Source of the DNA: Gemmatimonadota bacterium
GTDB taxonomy: Bacteria; Gemmatimonadota; Gemmatimonadetes; Gemmatimonadales; GWC2-71-9
Assembly: GCA_025358055.1 (NCBI GenBank)
Contig: JANYKV010000186.1
Location: forward strand, 1-64,000
DNA: 64,000 nt
Direction: 5' to 3'
The notes beneath the pieces are model-generated. The model did not search any database and was not told the origin of the DNA. It saw only the letters and a list, made by a program, of their open reading frames with translations. The translations under genes were made by a program, and so were the position numbers. Every line of letters begins with the position of its first letter. Within the stretch, counting starts at the first letter, position 1. Positions 43,523 through 53,793 of the stretch are shown piece after piece.

Positions 43523-46180
43523 GTGAGCCGTTTCGTGTTCTGGAAACCTAGAGTCGAGGAAGAGGTCGATCAGGAGCTGGCCTTTCACCTCGAGATGAAA
43601 ACCCGGGAATACATGAGCAAAGGGCTGAGCCGCGAAGCCGCGCGCCAAGAAGCCGTGCGACGATTTGGCAATGTTCGGCAAGTCAGTGAGGAGTGTCGTG
43701 AGCTGGGCGCCCGCCGAGATCGCGCGATGGCCTGGACCGAGTGGCTCCACGAGGTGGGTCAGGACGCTCAGTTTGCTCTCCGTCACCTCGTCAAGAACGC
43801 CGGCTTCGCCGCAATCGCGATCGTGACGCTGGCCATCGGTATCGGTGCGACGACCGCGATCTTCAGCGTGGTGAACGCGGTGGTCCTGCGCCCGCTTCCG
43901 TTTCCGGCGCCGGACCGGGTGTTGCTGGCGTCCGAGACGTGGCGGGACATGCGCAACTCTGTGTCGGTCGGCAACTATAGCGATTGGAAGGCCCAGACCA
44001 AAAGTTTCTCCCGCTTTGGCGCGATCTCTTGGTCGAGCTTCAACCTGAGCGAGGGGGAAGCTCCCGAACGGGCACTCGGTGCGCGTGCCACGTGGGACTA
44101 CTTCAGTGTCTTCGGTGTGAATCCGGAGATCGGACGCGTCTTTTCAGCCGAGGAGGACCAACCGGGGCGCAGTCAGGTGGTCGTGCTGAGCCATCGCCTC
44201 TGGGTGCGCCGGTTCGGCGCCCAGCCAACCGTGCTCCACCGTTCGATCCTCCTCAACAGTGAGCGCTATGAAATCATCGGCGTGATGCCTGCCGCCTTTG
44301 ATTTGACGGCGGGGACGGAGGAGTTTTGGGTGCCGGCCGCATTCACCCCGGCTCAACTCGCGCTGCACGACGAGCACTTTCTCACCGTGTACGGTCGCCT
44401 CGCGTCCGGAGTCGATCGGGCGCTCGCTCAGAGCGACCTGAAGGCGATTGCGCGAAGACTCGAGCTCCAATACCCGCTGGATGACAAAGAGCGGAGCGTA
44501 GTCTTGACGCCGATGGCGGAGCAGTTCGTGGGCAGCGCGCGGGAACAGCTCCTCGTTCTGCTGGGGGCGGTGTCCTTCGTGATGCTGATCGGCTGCGCCA
44601 ATGTCGCCAACCTGTTGTTGGCCCGCGGCGCCATCCGGGCCAAGGAATTGGCTATTCGCGCATCACTCGGCGCCGGCCGGGGCCGGATTGTCCGTCAGCT
44701 GTTAACGGAGACGCTCGTGCTCACGGGGCTCGCGCTCGGGTTGGGCCTGGTCCTCGCCTATCTCGGTATTCGGGCGCTCATCGTGGCCGCGGGCGCGGCC
44801 GGCGTTCCCCGGCTGGAGCAGGCCGGCATCGACCTCCCGACCCTCCTCTTCGCTCTCGGAGCGACGCTGCTCTGCACGCTGATGGCCGGGCTCCTTCCCG
44901 CGCTCCGGACCGCCGCGGGGAATCTGCAAAGCACGCTCCGTGAAGGCGGTCGGGGCTCGTCGTCGGCCGGTCAGCGCGACCTGCTTCGTCGCGGGTTGGT
45001 GATGAGCGAAGTGGCTCTGGCTCTGGTGCTATTGGTCGGAGCAGGCCTGCTGATCCGCACATCGATTCACCTACGCAAGGTCGACCCGGGATTCGATCCT
45101 ACCGGAGTGCTGACCGCGCGGGTGACCCTGCCGAAATCGGAGTATCCCGATGTGGCGCGAGTGACCGCGACATTTGAACGTATTCTGGACGCGCTGCGGC
45201 ACGCTCCCGGTGTGACCGAGGCGGCGCTCTCCTCGCAAGTGCCGCTTGGACGGGAGGGGGGCTCGAATGGGCTGGTGCCGGAAGGCCGACCGTTGGACCC
45301 CTCCAGCGTCATCGTATCGCAGTCGCGGATCGTCACCCCGGGCTACCTCGCCGCGATGAAAATCCCGCTTATCGTCGGCCGGGACTTTACGGACGCGGAC
45401 CGGCAATCGGGGGTTCGGGTCATGATCGTCAGCAGCACGCTGGCCCAAAAAGCATGGCCCGGCGAGAATGCGATTGGGAAGCGCGTGGCCTGCTGTGAGG
45501 GAACACCAACAGAGCCGGTTTGGAAAGAGGTCATCGGAGTTGCGGGCGCCGTGCGATGGGGCGGGGTCGATCGCGACGCCGCTCCGGAGTTCTATCTCCC
45601 GGTCCAACAGGCCCCGGCCGTCGCGTGGGAGTGGCTGCAGCGGTCCATGACCTTGGTTGCCCGTGGAACCAAGGACCCGGCGCTTCTGACCCCGGTGATC
45701 CGAGCGGCGGTGCGATCGATAAACCCGGCTCTACCGCTCTACGACGTGCGTGGCATGGACGAGCGCCTCTCCCTGGCGCTCGCCCAGTCGAGACTCAACA
45801 CTGTGCTGCTATCGCTCCTCGGCGCGATCGGCTTGCTGCTGGCGGCCGTAGGGATCTACGGTGTCATTGCGTATTTTGTCGCACGGCGCACCCAGGAGAT
45901 CGGCGTTCGCATGGCCCTCGGTGCCTCAACGGGCGATGTCCTTCGACTTGTGGTCGGCCAGAGTCTGCGCCCGGTCCTGCTGGGGATTCTGGTTGGCGGC
46001 GCGGGAGCGCTAGCGGTCACCCGCCTGCTCGCGAGCCAGCTCCATGGAGTCCGGCCGACCGACCCGATTACCTTCGGGGTGGGTGCTTTGGCGTTGGTCG
46101 GAGTCGCGTTGTTGGCGAGCCTGCTCCCCGCACGGCGCGCCACGCTTGTCGATGCAACGATGGCGATGCGGGGCGACTAG
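43523..46180 (+). CDS. ADOP-type ABC transporter permease (MacB/FtsX fold)
   Basis: An 885-residue permease with an N-terminal prefix (FWKPRVEEEVDQELAFHLE), a MacB periplasmic core and two FtsX-like membrane domains (VMLIGCANVANLLLARGAIR in the first, GLLLAAVGIYGVIAYFVARR and LVGVALLASLLPARRA in the second). The double architecture is that of the acidobacterial duplicated orphan permeases. No ATPase gene lies beside it. GTG at 43523 is chosen because AGAAGGGA lies 7 nt upstream; GTG at 43490 is in frame. Probably exports or handles an envelope substrate under PadR control. Confidence 0.9.
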   Translation: MSRFVFWKPRVEEEVDQELAFHLEMKTREYMSKGLSREAARQEAVRRFGNVRQVSEECRELGARRDRAMAWTEWLHEVGQDAQFALRHLVKNAGFAAIAIVTLAIGIGATTAIFSVVNAVVLRPLPFPAPDRVLLASETWRDMRNSVSVGNYSDWKAQTKSFSRFGAISWSSFNLSEGEAPERALGARATWDYFSVFGVNPEIGRVFSAEEDQPGRSQVVVLSHRLWVRRFGAQPTVLHRSILLNSERYEIIGVMPAAFDLTAGTEEFWVPAAFTPAQLALHDEHFLTVYGRLASGVDRALAQSDLKAIARRLELQYPLDDKERSVVLTPMAEQFVGSAREQLLVLLGAVSFVMLIGCANVANLLLARGAIRAKELAIRASLGAGRGRIVRQLLTETLVLTGLALGLGLVLAYLGIRALIVAAGAAGVPRLEQAGIDLPTLLFALGATLLCTLMAGLLPALRTAAGNLQSTLREGGRGSSSAGQRDLLRRGLVMSEVALALVLLVGAGLLIRTSIHLRKVDPGFDPTGVLTARVTLPKSEYPDVARVTATFERILDALRHAPGVTEAALSSQVPLGREGGSNGLVPEGRPLDPSSVIVSQSRIVTPGYLAAMKIPLIVGRDFTDADRQSGVRVMIVSSTLAQKAWPGENAIGKRVACCEGTPTEPVWKEVIGVAGAVRWGGVDRDAAPEFYLPVQQAPAVAWEWLQRSMTLVARGTKDPALLTPVIRAAVRSINPALPLYDVRGMDERLSLALAQSRLNTVLLSLLGAIGLLLAAVGIYGVIAYFVARRTQEIGVRMALGASTGDVLRLVVGQSLRPVLLGILVGGAGALAVTRLLASQLHGVRPTDPITFGVGALALVGVALLASLLPARRATLVDATMAMRGD

Positions 46181-46207
46181 CACGAAGATCACGACTGAGG
46201 AGAGGCG

Positions 46208-46717
46208 ATGACTGCTCGAGTCCGGTTGGTGTTTGGGGCGCTCACAACGTTTGGGCTACTCACGAACGGCTTCGGTCGGATTGCGCTGGGTCAGGTCACA
46301 GATGAGCAGCTCATCCGGCAGGCACGAGCCGCATCGAACGCGGCGATCGCTCGGCACGATGCTGAAGCTGTCGCGGGCTTTCTGCTGGAGAATGCACAGG
46401 CCGTCTTTTCGACCAGTGCGATTCTATCGGGACGCGCCGCCAACCAGGCTAGCTATGCGTCCAGGTTTCAACAGACCCAGGACGTTCGCTGGGTGCGGAC
46501 GCCGAGTACGGTCAAGGTGTGGAACGCATGGCAAGTGGCGGCGGAGGAAGGGGAGTGGACCGGGGAATGGACGCAGACCGACGGGAAGGTCCACATTCGC
46601 GGGAGTTACTTTGCGCAATGGCGCAAAATCGATGGGACCTGGCGAATCCAGGCAGAGGTATTCGTCCCTCTTGAGTGCTCCGGTAGCAGCTACTGCGCGG
46701 CGCGACCAGCGCCCTGA
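46208..46717 (+). CDS. NTF2-like/DUF4440-type protein, exported
   Basis: A 169-residue protein with a signal-like N-terminus and a cystatin/NTF2-like fold: RAASNAAIARHDAEAVAGFL, the VRTPSTVKVW strand and the closing YFAQWRKIDGTWRIQAEVFVPL are usual in DUF4440/SnoaL-like proteins. Functions in this family range from catalysis to binding. It follows the permease by 27 bp and may be cotranscribed with it. Confidence 0.78.
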   Translation: MTARVRLVFGALTTFGLLTNGFGRIALGQVTDEQLIRQARAASNAAIARHDAEAVAGFLLENAQAVFSTSAILSGRAANQASYASRFQQTQDVRWVRTPSTVKVWNAWQVAAEEGEWTGEWTQTDGKVHIRGSYFAQWRKIDGTWRIQAEVFVPLECSGSSYCAARPAP

Positions 46718-46783
46718 CGCCTCCATCTGAGGATTTGCTCCTCATCCTTCCCCGCTCGGTACTCCGACTCTCGCTGTCCCTTT

Positions 46784-47926
46784 TCACACTTTCCAGACGA
46801 GCCCTTTTCTTCGCAGGGGTTCAAGGATTCCCCACCATACCGTCACGAACACCAAAGCAAATAGAAGGGAAGCGTTCTTCGGCGTCAGCCACGGCGCGAA
46901 GGCCGTCTCGAAAAGAACTCTCTGAATTGGGGCTTCGCCCCCGCGGAACGGAACCACCATGACCGTATAGATGAGCCGAGCCATCATTCCGGAGCCCACG
47001 AATACGATGAGAGGGTTCGTACCGAAAGCCAGAAACGGAGTGGCCCACCATCGACTCTTGCGCACATCGACTAGCCAGAGGCAGGTGGCCAACACTACAC
47101 ACGCCATCCCCGCCGTGAACAGCACGTACGAGCTAGTCCAGAGATTCTTATTGATCGGAAATACCCAGTCCCAGATTGATCCGAGGAGAAGGCCAAGGGA
47201 CCCAACAGCGAACAACCCATTGATGCGGCTCTCCAAAGGCATTTTCTGCTTGATCCACTGCCCAGCAATCATGCCAAGAATACAGGTGCCGATGGCGGGA
47301 ATGGTGGACAGGGGGCCTTCGGGGTCCCAGGTTTTCGAGCTCTTCCAGAGGTGACCGTCGAGCAGCAACCGATCCACGTACGCCGCCAGTGTGTCGGACG
47401 GACGATCCAGCGTTGGCAGCTGTTGCCCAGGGGGCGCAATCACGGTCATCACCGCCCAGTATCCCAGAAGAAGGACGGTCACAATGCCGATGCGTCCTAT
47501 CAGGGAGCGGTTGCGGGCCAGAAGCGCAGCGGCGATGTAACAGACGCCGATTCGCTGGAGCACTCCCGGAATCCGGATCTCCGTAATGCGGGTTAGCGGC
47601 GTGAATGGGAACGCATTGAGCAGGAGACCGACCAACACGATCAACCCACCGCGGCGAAGGATCCGGCCGACGATCGCGCGCTCTGACGCTCCGGATTCGG
47701 CTCGTCGCGTGAGGGACAAGTGCGTGGTGATTCCGACGATAAACAAGAAGAAAGGGAAGATCAGATCGGTCGGGGTCCACCCATGCCACGCTGCGTGTTC
47801 GAGCGGCGGGTAAATTGCGCTCCAGCTTCCGGGGTTATTGACCAGAAGCATGGACGCCACGGTCATCCCTCGAAAGACGTCGAGAGCCACGAGGCGTTCG
47901 TGGGGCGGAGACACCTCTTCGATCAT
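46784..47926 (-). CDS. HGSNAT-like acyltransferase (DUF5009/DUF1624)
   Basis: A 380-residue membrane protein opening with RLVALDVFRGMTVASMLLVN, the signature of the heparan-alpha-glucosaminide N-acetyltransferase-like family. AWHGWTPTDLIFPFFLFIVG contains the catalytic histidine. Members transfer acetyl groups from cytosolic acetyl-CoA to amino-sugars across the membrane. About ten helices. It overlaps the deacetylase by 4 bp, so the three genes DPP4, deacetylase and acyltransferase form one operon read leftward. Acetylating and deacetylating functions lie side by side. Confidence 0.87.
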   Translation of the reverse strand: MIEEVSPPHERLVALDVFRGMTVASMLLVNNPGSWSAIYPPLEHAAWHGWTPTDLIFPFFLFIVGITTHLSLTRRAESGASERAIVGRILRRGGLIVLVGLLLNAFPFTPLTRITEIRIPGVLQRIGVCYIAAALLARNRSLIGRIGIVTVLLLGYWAVMTVIAPPGQQLPTLDRPSDTLAAYVDRLLLDGHLWKSSKTWDPEGPLSTIPAIGTCILGMIAGQWIKQKMPLESRINGLFAVGSLGLLLGSIWDWVFPINKNLWTSSYVLFTAGMACVVLATCLWLVDVRKSRWWATPFLAFGTNPLIVFVGSGMMARLIYTVMVVPFRGGEAPIQRVLFETAFAPWLTPKNASLLFALVFVTVWWGILEPLRRKGLVWKV

Positions 47927-48855
47927 CGCGCGACCTTTAAAGGCTTCCCATCCGAGACAAACCCCGTCTGCTCCCGTTCCAGGCGGGCCAACAAGGTTGC
48001 GAGATAGTTCCCGAGGATCTCGACGCGCGGCAGGCGATGCGGATCGAAGCTTGGAGACTTTGGCGAAGGTGCCGGTCCTCCGGTCGCCTCCAAGACCACA
48101 TCAAACTTGTAGCTCACTATTTGGCCGCCTTTGGGGTTCCGCCACGAACCCGCTTGCGTCAAAGCCCGATTCTTGGGCCAGGCACCGTAGGGCAAAGCCA
48201 GCGATCGCACTCGATACCCCGGCACGGCGGAATCGATCGCCAGCGCCCCGCGCGCAATCTGCTCCTGCACCACCGCTTCGGGATACTTCCGGAGATCGGC
48301 ATGCCACAACGTATGATCGCAAAGCTCGAAGCCCAGATCAACCAATTGCTTCAGTTTCGGGAATCGCCACTCGGTCTTCTGGCCTTCGATTCCGTGATCA
48401 CCAAAAAAAGCGTGTCCAGCCTTTGCTGCTGGTAACATGCAGAAGGCGCCGCGGTTCGTCCACCCGGGATGGGATTTCCCAAACGCGAGCCAGATTCCGA
48501 GCGCGGACAGCGAGTCGATCTCGAGCTTGCCGTTACGTTCCACATAGCTAAACTGACTGGGCGATGCGTCATCGAACGTGAATACGACCGGTGCAATCCC
48601 CCGAGGCAGCTCAAAGGTTCCGTCCACGAACTCGGCGAGACCGATAGGACGGTAACCGCGATCGTACAACAGCTGGAGGTCGTGACGAAATCCCTCCCGC
48701 GACCGCCAATATTTCCCATCATGGTCGCCCACGATGTGGTACATGAGGATTGGAACTCTACCTGTCAGGTTCGGTGCCCGTGATGACTGTTGCGAAGGCG
48801 CATGGTGGGCCAGCCCAATGAGGCCGATGCTCACGAGGATGTTACCCATCCGCAT
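47923..48855 (-). CDS. polysaccharide deacetylase-family protein, exported
   Basis: A 310-residue protein with a signal peptide (ILVSIGLIGLAHHAPS) and a NodB-type domain: VPILMYHIVGD, VFTFDDASPSQ (catalytic Asp pair) and CDHTLWHADL (zinc-binding His pair). The family removes N-acetyl groups from chitin-, peptidoglycan- or GlcNAc-containing polymers. Its start shares one base with the DPP4 stop and its stop overlaps the acyltransferase start, so it is the middle gene of an operon. Substrate unknown. Confidence 0.88.
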   Translation of the reverse strand: MRMGNILVSIGLIGLAHHAPSQQSSRAPNLTGRVPILMYHIVGDHDGKYWRSREGFRHDLQLLYDRGYRPIGLAEFVDGTFELPRGIAPVVFTFDDASPSQFSYVERNGKLEIDSLSALGIWLAFGKSHPGWTNRGAFCMLPAAKAGHAFFGDHGIEGQKTEWRFPKLKQLVDLGFELCDHTLWHADLRKYPEAVVQEQIARGALAIDSAVPGYRVRSLALPYGAWPKNRALTQAGSWRNPKGGQIVSYKFDVVLEATGGPAPSPKSPSFDPHRLPRVEILGNYLATLLARLEREQTGFVSDGKPLKVAR

Positions 48856-51101
48856 CAGCGCCCTCCAGTCGGGAGATGGTCCTGGAGGTACCGGGTCAGC
48901 ATTTCGAATAGATGCATGGTTGTGTTCTCTCCTTCGAAAATGCCGTGGGACCGATTCGGGTAGGACATCAATCGGAATTGTTTGTTCGCGGCGACGAGCG
49001 CGTTTACCAGCGCCTCGGTGCCCTGGTAGTGCACGTTGTCGTCACCGGTCCCATGTACGACCAACAGTTCACCCTTGAGCTGACCGGCGAACGTAATCGG
49101 AGACGCTTGCCGGTAGTCCTCAGAGTTTTCCTGGGGCAATCCCATGTATCGTTCCTGGTAGATCGTGTCGTAGAAATGGATGTCGGGAACCGGCGCCACC
49201 GCCATGCCGACCCGGTACAAATCTGGAGACCGGAACATCAGGTTGAGCGTCATGGAGCCTCCGCCACTCCAGCCCCACACTCCAAACCGGGTGGAATCAA
49301 TGCCAGGCCACGTTCCGATGATCCGCGCGGCCGCGGCCTGCTCCTCCGAGGCGACCACCCCGATCTTTCGATAGATTGCCTTGCGCCACGCGCGTCCATG
49401 CAGCATTGGCGTGCCCCGGTTGTCGATACACACGACTGTGTAGCCGAGTTGTGTGAGCATCAGATGCCAGAGGTAGCCGCGCCCGGTCCATTCGTCGACC
49501 ACCTCCGTACCCGCGGGCTCTCCGTAAACATAGAAGAGGACCGGATATCGCTTGGTGGAATCGTAGTCCGCCGGACGCATGATATAGCCGTCGACCGAGA
49601 CCCCTTTGCCGATGTCGACGCGAAAGAACTTCATCGGACCGCGGTGAAGCGCGTTGACGGTCTCCCGGAGCGGCGCGTTCGCTATCAAGATCCGCTCGAC
49701 ATGGTGATCGGACAGCCGAAGCAGATTCACGGTGGTCGGGGTCCCGAAGGTCGAGCGCGAGTGGATGGCCCAACGACCGTCAGGCGAAACGTCGTACCGA
49801 TGTACTCCGACCTCTTCGACCGGCGTGAGCCGCTCGGGAAGGCTTCGCCGCACGAGATGGACGCGGTAGAGGTACCGTTGGGTGGCATTCGAGGGCGAGG
49901 CGATGAAGTAGACCCAGCCCCGGCGCCGATCAATGCCGGCCACGCTTGCTACATCGAACGCTCCCGGCGTGAGCAGCAGCGAAGTTCGACCGTCTCGGCT
50001 CACGAGGTAGAGATGCCGCCACCCATCGCGCTCACTCTGCCATAGGAAGCGCTTCCCGCCGTCGAGCCATTCGAGGTCCTCGGCCAAATCCACCCAGGCA
50101 CTGTCGCGTTCCACGAGCACGGCACGAACCGTCCCAGCTTGGGCGTCAGCCAGGTACACGGTGTTGACTTGTTGATGGCGATTGAGCTGTTGCAGCACAA
50201 TTTCGCTCGGGCTCGCGGCCCACTCCATCCGCGCGATGTAGTGTTCGCGGGGGTCGCCCGGCACATTGAGCCACCGTGTTTCACCGCCGTCAACACTGAC
50301 CACGCCGACCCGGCCCGCCGAATTCGTCGTGCCTGCCTTGGGGTAGGGAATCGCAATCACTCTCGAGTACAGAGAATCGGTATTGTTGATCAAGAAGAAG
50401 TCACGGACACCTCGGGTATCGAGCTGCCAGTATGCGATATGACGACTATCCGGGCTCCACCGGAAGCCATCGCGGAGATCCAGTTCCTCCTCGTACACCC
50501 AGTCGAAGGTGCCGTTGATGGTCGTGGGGCTACCATCGTTCGTGAGTTGTCGAATCGTTCCGCCGGCGAGTTCCTCGACATAGACGTTGTTCGCCCGGAC
50601 GAACGCGACGTACCGGCCATCGGGAGAGAACTTCGCGAACATCAGAGAGGACGCCGCACCGCCACCACCAAGTTGGCGCAGGGTCTTCGCCGCTCGATCG
50701 AGCACCCAATAATCACCGCGGGTGTTCTGGCGCCAAACCCGCTGTGAATTGGTAAAGATCAAGACCAAGCGCTGGTCTTCAGAAAAATCGTAGGCCTCGA
50801 CATCGAGTGGCTCCGCTCTTCCAGCCGGGGTCAAGTCGCGCGAGGAAACGAGTGGGCGTGGGGGGCCGACATTCGTTCCGTACCGAATGATGGCGCGATG
50901 CGTGGTTCCCGTTTCGGGCTCGAGCACCGTGTAAGCGCTGTCACCGCGCAACCATCGGATCTCCGAGAGCGGCTCGCCGCGGAATTCTCCCGATTGATAA
51001 ATCCGTTGGAGCGTGAGCCGGGAGGGGTCGGATGATTGGGCGACGAGAGGAGAGAAGAGGAGGGCCGAGAGATTCACGGCCAACGACAGAGGCGTTCGCA
51101 T
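48855..51101 (-). CDS. S9B-family dipeptidyl peptidase (DPP4-like), exported
   Basis: A 748-residue enzyme starting at ATG 51101, which begins a signal peptide ending near LVAQ; the frame extends upstream to 51161 without family sequence. The beta-propeller carries DWVYEEEL, the double-Glu motif of DPP4 that anchors the substrate N-terminus. The hydrolase domain has the nucleophile in WGWSGGGSM, Asp in TGDDNVHYQG and His in NRSHGIF. DPP4-type enzymes cut X-Pro or X-Ala dipeptides from peptide N-termini, here in the periplasm or outside. It is the first gene of the deacetylase/acyltransferase operon. Confidence 0.94.
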   Translation of the reverse strand: MRTPLSLAVNLSALLFSPLVAQSSDPSRLTLQRIYQSGEFRGEPLSEIRWLRGDSAYTVLEPETGTTHRAIIRYGTNVGPPRPLVSSRDLTPAGRAEPLDVEAYDFSEDQRLVLIFTNSQRVWRQNTRGDYWVLDRAAKTLRQLGGGGAASSLMFAKFSPDGRYVAFVRANNVYVEELAGGTIRQLTNDGSPTTINGTFDWVYEEELDLRDGFRWSPDSRHIAYWQLDTRGVRDFFLINNTDSLYSRVIAIPYPKAGTTNSAGRVGVVSVDGGETRWLNVPGDPREHYIARMEWAASPSEIVLQQLNRHQQVNTVYLADAQAGTVRAVLVERDSAWVDLAEDLEWLDGGKRFLWQSERDGWRHLYLVSRDGRTSLLLTPGAFDVASVAGIDRRRGWVYFIASPSNATQRYLYRVHLVRRSLPERLTPVEEVGVHRYDVSPDGRWAIHSRSTFGTPTTVNLLRLSDHHVERILIANAPLRETVNALHRGPMKFFRVDIGKGVSVDGYIMRPADYDSTKRYPVLFYVYGEPAGTEVVDEWTGRGYLWHLMLTQLGYTVVCIDNRGTPMLHGRAWRKAIYRKIGVVASEEQAAAARIIGTWPGIDSTRFGVWGWSGGGSMTLNLMFRSPDLYRVGMAVAPVPDIHFYDTIYQERYMGLPQENSEDYRQASPITFAGQLKGELLVVHGTGDDNVHYQGTEALVNALVAANKQFRLMSYPNRSHGIFEGENTTMHLFEMLTRYLQDHLPTGGR

Positions 51102-51186
51102 CACGACCGTCCAGATTCGAGGGCAGTTTGATGGGGCGCAACGCTCTGCGCCCCAGAGCAAACTATCACACCTCTGGATCGATGGA

Positions 51187-52677
51187 CTAGTAGCGATAGT
51201 GATCCGGCTTGTAGGGCCCCTGGAGAGGCACGCCGATGTACTTGGCCTGCTCCTCCGTCAGTTTCGTCAACCGCACGCCGAGCTTATCCAAGTGGAGATG
51301 AGCGACTTTCTCATCAAGATGCTTGGGCAGCGTATAAACCTTCCGTTCGTATTTCGAGGCGTTCAGGTGCAATTCAACTTGGGCGATGACTTGATTGCTA
51401 AAACTCGAGGACATGACGAAACTGGGATGACCCGTGGCACAGCCGAGATTGAGCAGCCGGCCCTCGGCGAGAATCATCACGCTGTGACCATCAGGGAAGA
51501 CCCACTCGTCGTACTGCGGCTTAATATTGATCCGCTTGATCCCCTTGATGCGCTTGAGACCGGCCATATCAATCTCGTTATCGAAGTGGCCAATATTCCC
51601 GACGATGGCCTTGTCCTTCATGCGCGCCATGTGGTCGGCGGTGATGATGTTGAAGTTGCCGGTGGAGGTGATGAAAATATCGGCGGTGGAGATCACGTCT
51701 TCGACGGTGAGCACCTGGTAGCCTTCCATAGCAGCCTGCAACGCACAAATCGGATCGATTTCGGTGATGACGACTCGGGCGCCCTGACCCTTCAACGCCT
51801 GGGCGCACCCTTTCCCAACCTCACCGTAACCGGCGACGACCGCGAGCTTTCCGGCCAACATGACATCCGTCGCCCGATTGAGTCCGTCGATGACCGAGTG
51901 CCTGCAGCCATAGATATTGTCGAATTTGCTCTTCGTCACGGAGTCGTTCACGTTGATCGCGGGGAAGAGCAGGGTTCCCGCCTGCATCATCTCATAGAGG
52001 CGGTGCACGCCGGTTGTCGTCTCTTCGGAGACACCGCGAATCGCCGCCGCGACCTTGGTCCAGCGGCCCGGATTCTTCTCGGACTCCGCCTTGATGAGAT
52101 CCAGAATGACGCCCCACTCCTCCGGGTCATTCTTCGGGTCGAAGTCGGGAATCTTGCCCGCCTTCTCAAACTGCGCGCCCTTGTGGATCAGCAACGTGGC
52201 ATCGCCGCCGTCATCCAACAACAAATTGGGGCCGGAGCCGTCGGGCCACCTGAGCGCCTGCTCCGTGCACCACCAATACTCTTGGAGGCTTTCGCCTTTC
52301 CAGGCAAATACGGGTGTGCCCTGAGGATCGGCTTCGGTGCCGTTCTTGCCCACGACCGCGGCGGCGGCGGCATGGTCTTGGGTTGAGAAGATATTGCACG
52401 AGACCCATCGCACATCGGCGCCCAGTTCCGTGAGTGTCTCGATCAACACGGCGGTTTGCACCGTCATATGGAGAGAGCCCATGATCTTCGCGCCCGCGAG
52501 CGGGTTCCGGCCCCGATATTCCTCGCGGAGGGCCATCAGGCCCGGCATTTCCTGTTCGGCGAGACGAATTTCCTTCCGTCCGAATTCAGCCAGTGAAAGG
52601 TCGGCGACCTTAAAGAGCTCGCGACCAGCTTCACGGGCGGCGGCAAACGGATGCTGTGCTGCGGTGATGGTCCCCAC
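51187..52677 (-). CDS. ahcY: adenosylhomocysteinase
   Basis: GTG at 52677 is preceded by GAGGAG at 6 nt and starts the family N-terminus ([15 protein letters not shown]); the open frame reaching 52866 is upstream noise. The 496-residue enzyme has [17 protein letters not shown], the NAD site [20 protein letters not shown], and the C-terminal KPDHYRY. It reversibly splits S-adenosylhomocysteine to adenosine and homocysteine, clearing the product inhibitor of SAM-dependent methylation. It follows the ArsR-methyltransferase gene by 77 bp on the same strand, suggesting joint regulation. Length matches the longer bacterial form. Confidence 0.96.
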   Translation of the reverse strand: MGTITAAQHPFAAAREAGRELFKVADLSLAEFGRKEIRLAEQEMPGLMALREEYRGRNPLAGAKIMGSLHMTVQTAVLIETLTELGADVRWVSCNIFSTQDHAAAAAVVGKNGTEADPQGTPVFAWKGESLQEYWWCTEQALRWPDGSGPNLLLDDGGDATLLIHKGAQFEKAGKIPDFDPKNDPEEWGVILDLIKAESEKNPGRWTKVAAAIRGVSEETTTGVHRLYEMMQAGTLLFPAINVNDSVTKSKFDNIYGCRHSVIDGLNRATDVMLAGKLAVVAGYGEVGKGCAQALKGQGARVVITEIDPICALQAAMEGYQVLTVEDVISTADIFITSTGNFNIITADHMARMKDKAIVGNIGHFDNEIDMAGLKRIKGIKRINIKPQYDEWVFPDGHSVMILAEGRLLNLGCATGHPSFVMSSSFSNQVIAQVELHLNASKYERKVYTLPKHLDEKVAHLHLDKLGVRLTKLTEEQAKYIGVPLQGPYKPDHYRY

Positions 52678-52754
52678 GGTATCTCCTCTTGGTTTTGTCT
52701 TCTCAGGCACGGGGCGTTCGCTCTCCCCTAGTGAACTCGTATTTCGTTCCCGCT

Positions 52755-53699
52755 CTACGGTCCTACCACGCTGCCGCTCGCAGCGAACAACGCAGGCCCT
52801 TTCGCGTTCCGATCCGGCGGGAGCGGGTAGTAGCGAATGGCGCTGAGACCGGTTTCGGTGAGCCATCCCCGAATTTGGTCTTCATCGAACCCGAGCCAGA
52901 GATGCCCCATTTGCTGCCGATAGTCCGCGCGATCGTGCGTCTGCATATCGACGAGCAGCAGTCGGCCGCCGGGCGACAGAGCCCGAACCGCTTCGCGCAG
53001 TGCCCTGAAAGGCTCAGCCACGTGATGCAAGGCAAGGATCATCACGGCCGCATCAAGCTCTCCATCACGGATCGGCAGGGCTTCGAGTTCGCCCTCGCGG
53101 AACTCAATATTGGGCGCGCCTTCGAGTCGGGCTCGCGCGGCCTGAAGCATGGCGGGCGACCCGTCTACGGCGATCACCCGGTGTACAAAGGGCGCGAAGG
53201 TCTCAGCCACCTGGCCTGTCCCACAGCCGAGGTCGCCGACGGTCCACTGGGCGTTGAGCAAGCCAGGTAAGGCGAGCAGCGCCGCCCGATCTCCAAAGAG
53301 CTCCGAGCGGAGATGGTCCCACTCCTGCGCCGCGGTGGAGAAGAACTCCTTCGACTTGGTTCGTCGCTCCGCCAGCACGCTCCGCAGTCGCTCCCCGTCC
53401 TGGGCCGCCGTCGATGATTCACTCACCTCCGAGCGAACCACCGACCAGAGTTGACTCGCCTGCGGTTCCAGCCGCCGGGTGTCCAGCCGGTACCAACGGC
53501 TGGTGCCCTCCGCTCGAGATGTGATCCAATCCAAGTCCGCGAGTACCTTGAGGTGTCGGCTGACGGTGGATTGCGGGAGCTGGACCACCGCCTGCAACTC
53601 CGACACCGTCAACTCACTCCGCTCGAGGAGAAGAAGGAGTCGGCTCCGCGCGGGATCCGAGAGGGAGGTCAGTTGGTCGAATATGCCGGTTTCTGTCAT
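52755..53699 (-). CDS. ArsR-family regulator fused to a SAM-dependent methyltransferase
   Basis: A 314-residue protein: an ArsR winged helix in the first 90 residues ([36 protein letters not shown]), then a class I methyltransferase domain with [17 protein letters not shown] (SAM-binding), [18 protein letters not shown] and a [18 protein letters not shown] segment. The ligand-binding fold would let it read SAM or SAH. It lies directly upstream of ahcY, as the SahR regulators of the SAM cycle do in other bacteria. A perfect inverted repeat spans its start codon, so autoregulation is likely. ATG at 53699. Confidence 0.9.
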   Translation of the reverse strand: MTETGIFDQLTSLSDPARSRLLLLLERSELTVSELQAVVQLPQSTVSRHLKVLADLDWITSRAEGTSRWYRLDTRRLEPQASQLWSVVRSEVSESSTAAQDGERLRSVLAERRTKSKEFFSTAAQEWDHLRSELFGDRAALLALPGLLNAQWTVGDLGCGTGQVAETFAPFVHRVIAVDGSPAMLQAARARLEGAPNIEFREGELEALPIRDGELDAAVMILALHHVAEPFRALREAVRALSPGGRLLLVDMQTHDRADYRQQMGHLWLGFDEDQIRGWLTETGLSAIRYYPLPPDRNAKGPALFAASGSVVGP

Positions 53700-53751
53700 A
53701 TTAATCCATATTTCCGGATTAATAGATATAACAAGATGACAATTTTGTCAA
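53699..53751 (-). promoter_or_regulatory. promoter and operator of the ArsR-methyltransferase/ahcY unit
   Basis: Reading leftward, a TTGACA -35 box (53746-53751) and a TATATC- or TATCTA-type -10 region are followed by the perfect inverted repeat TATTAATCC-N8-GGATTAATA (53699-53724), which reaches into the start codon. A second element, TGACAA-TT-TTGTCA (53737-53750), overlaps the -35 box. The layout would let the ArsR-type protein repress its own promoter. Confidence 0.7.
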
Positions 53752-53793
53752 TAGTCACTAATGCATTGTAGCAAAGTGGCTTACGTTGCCGCC

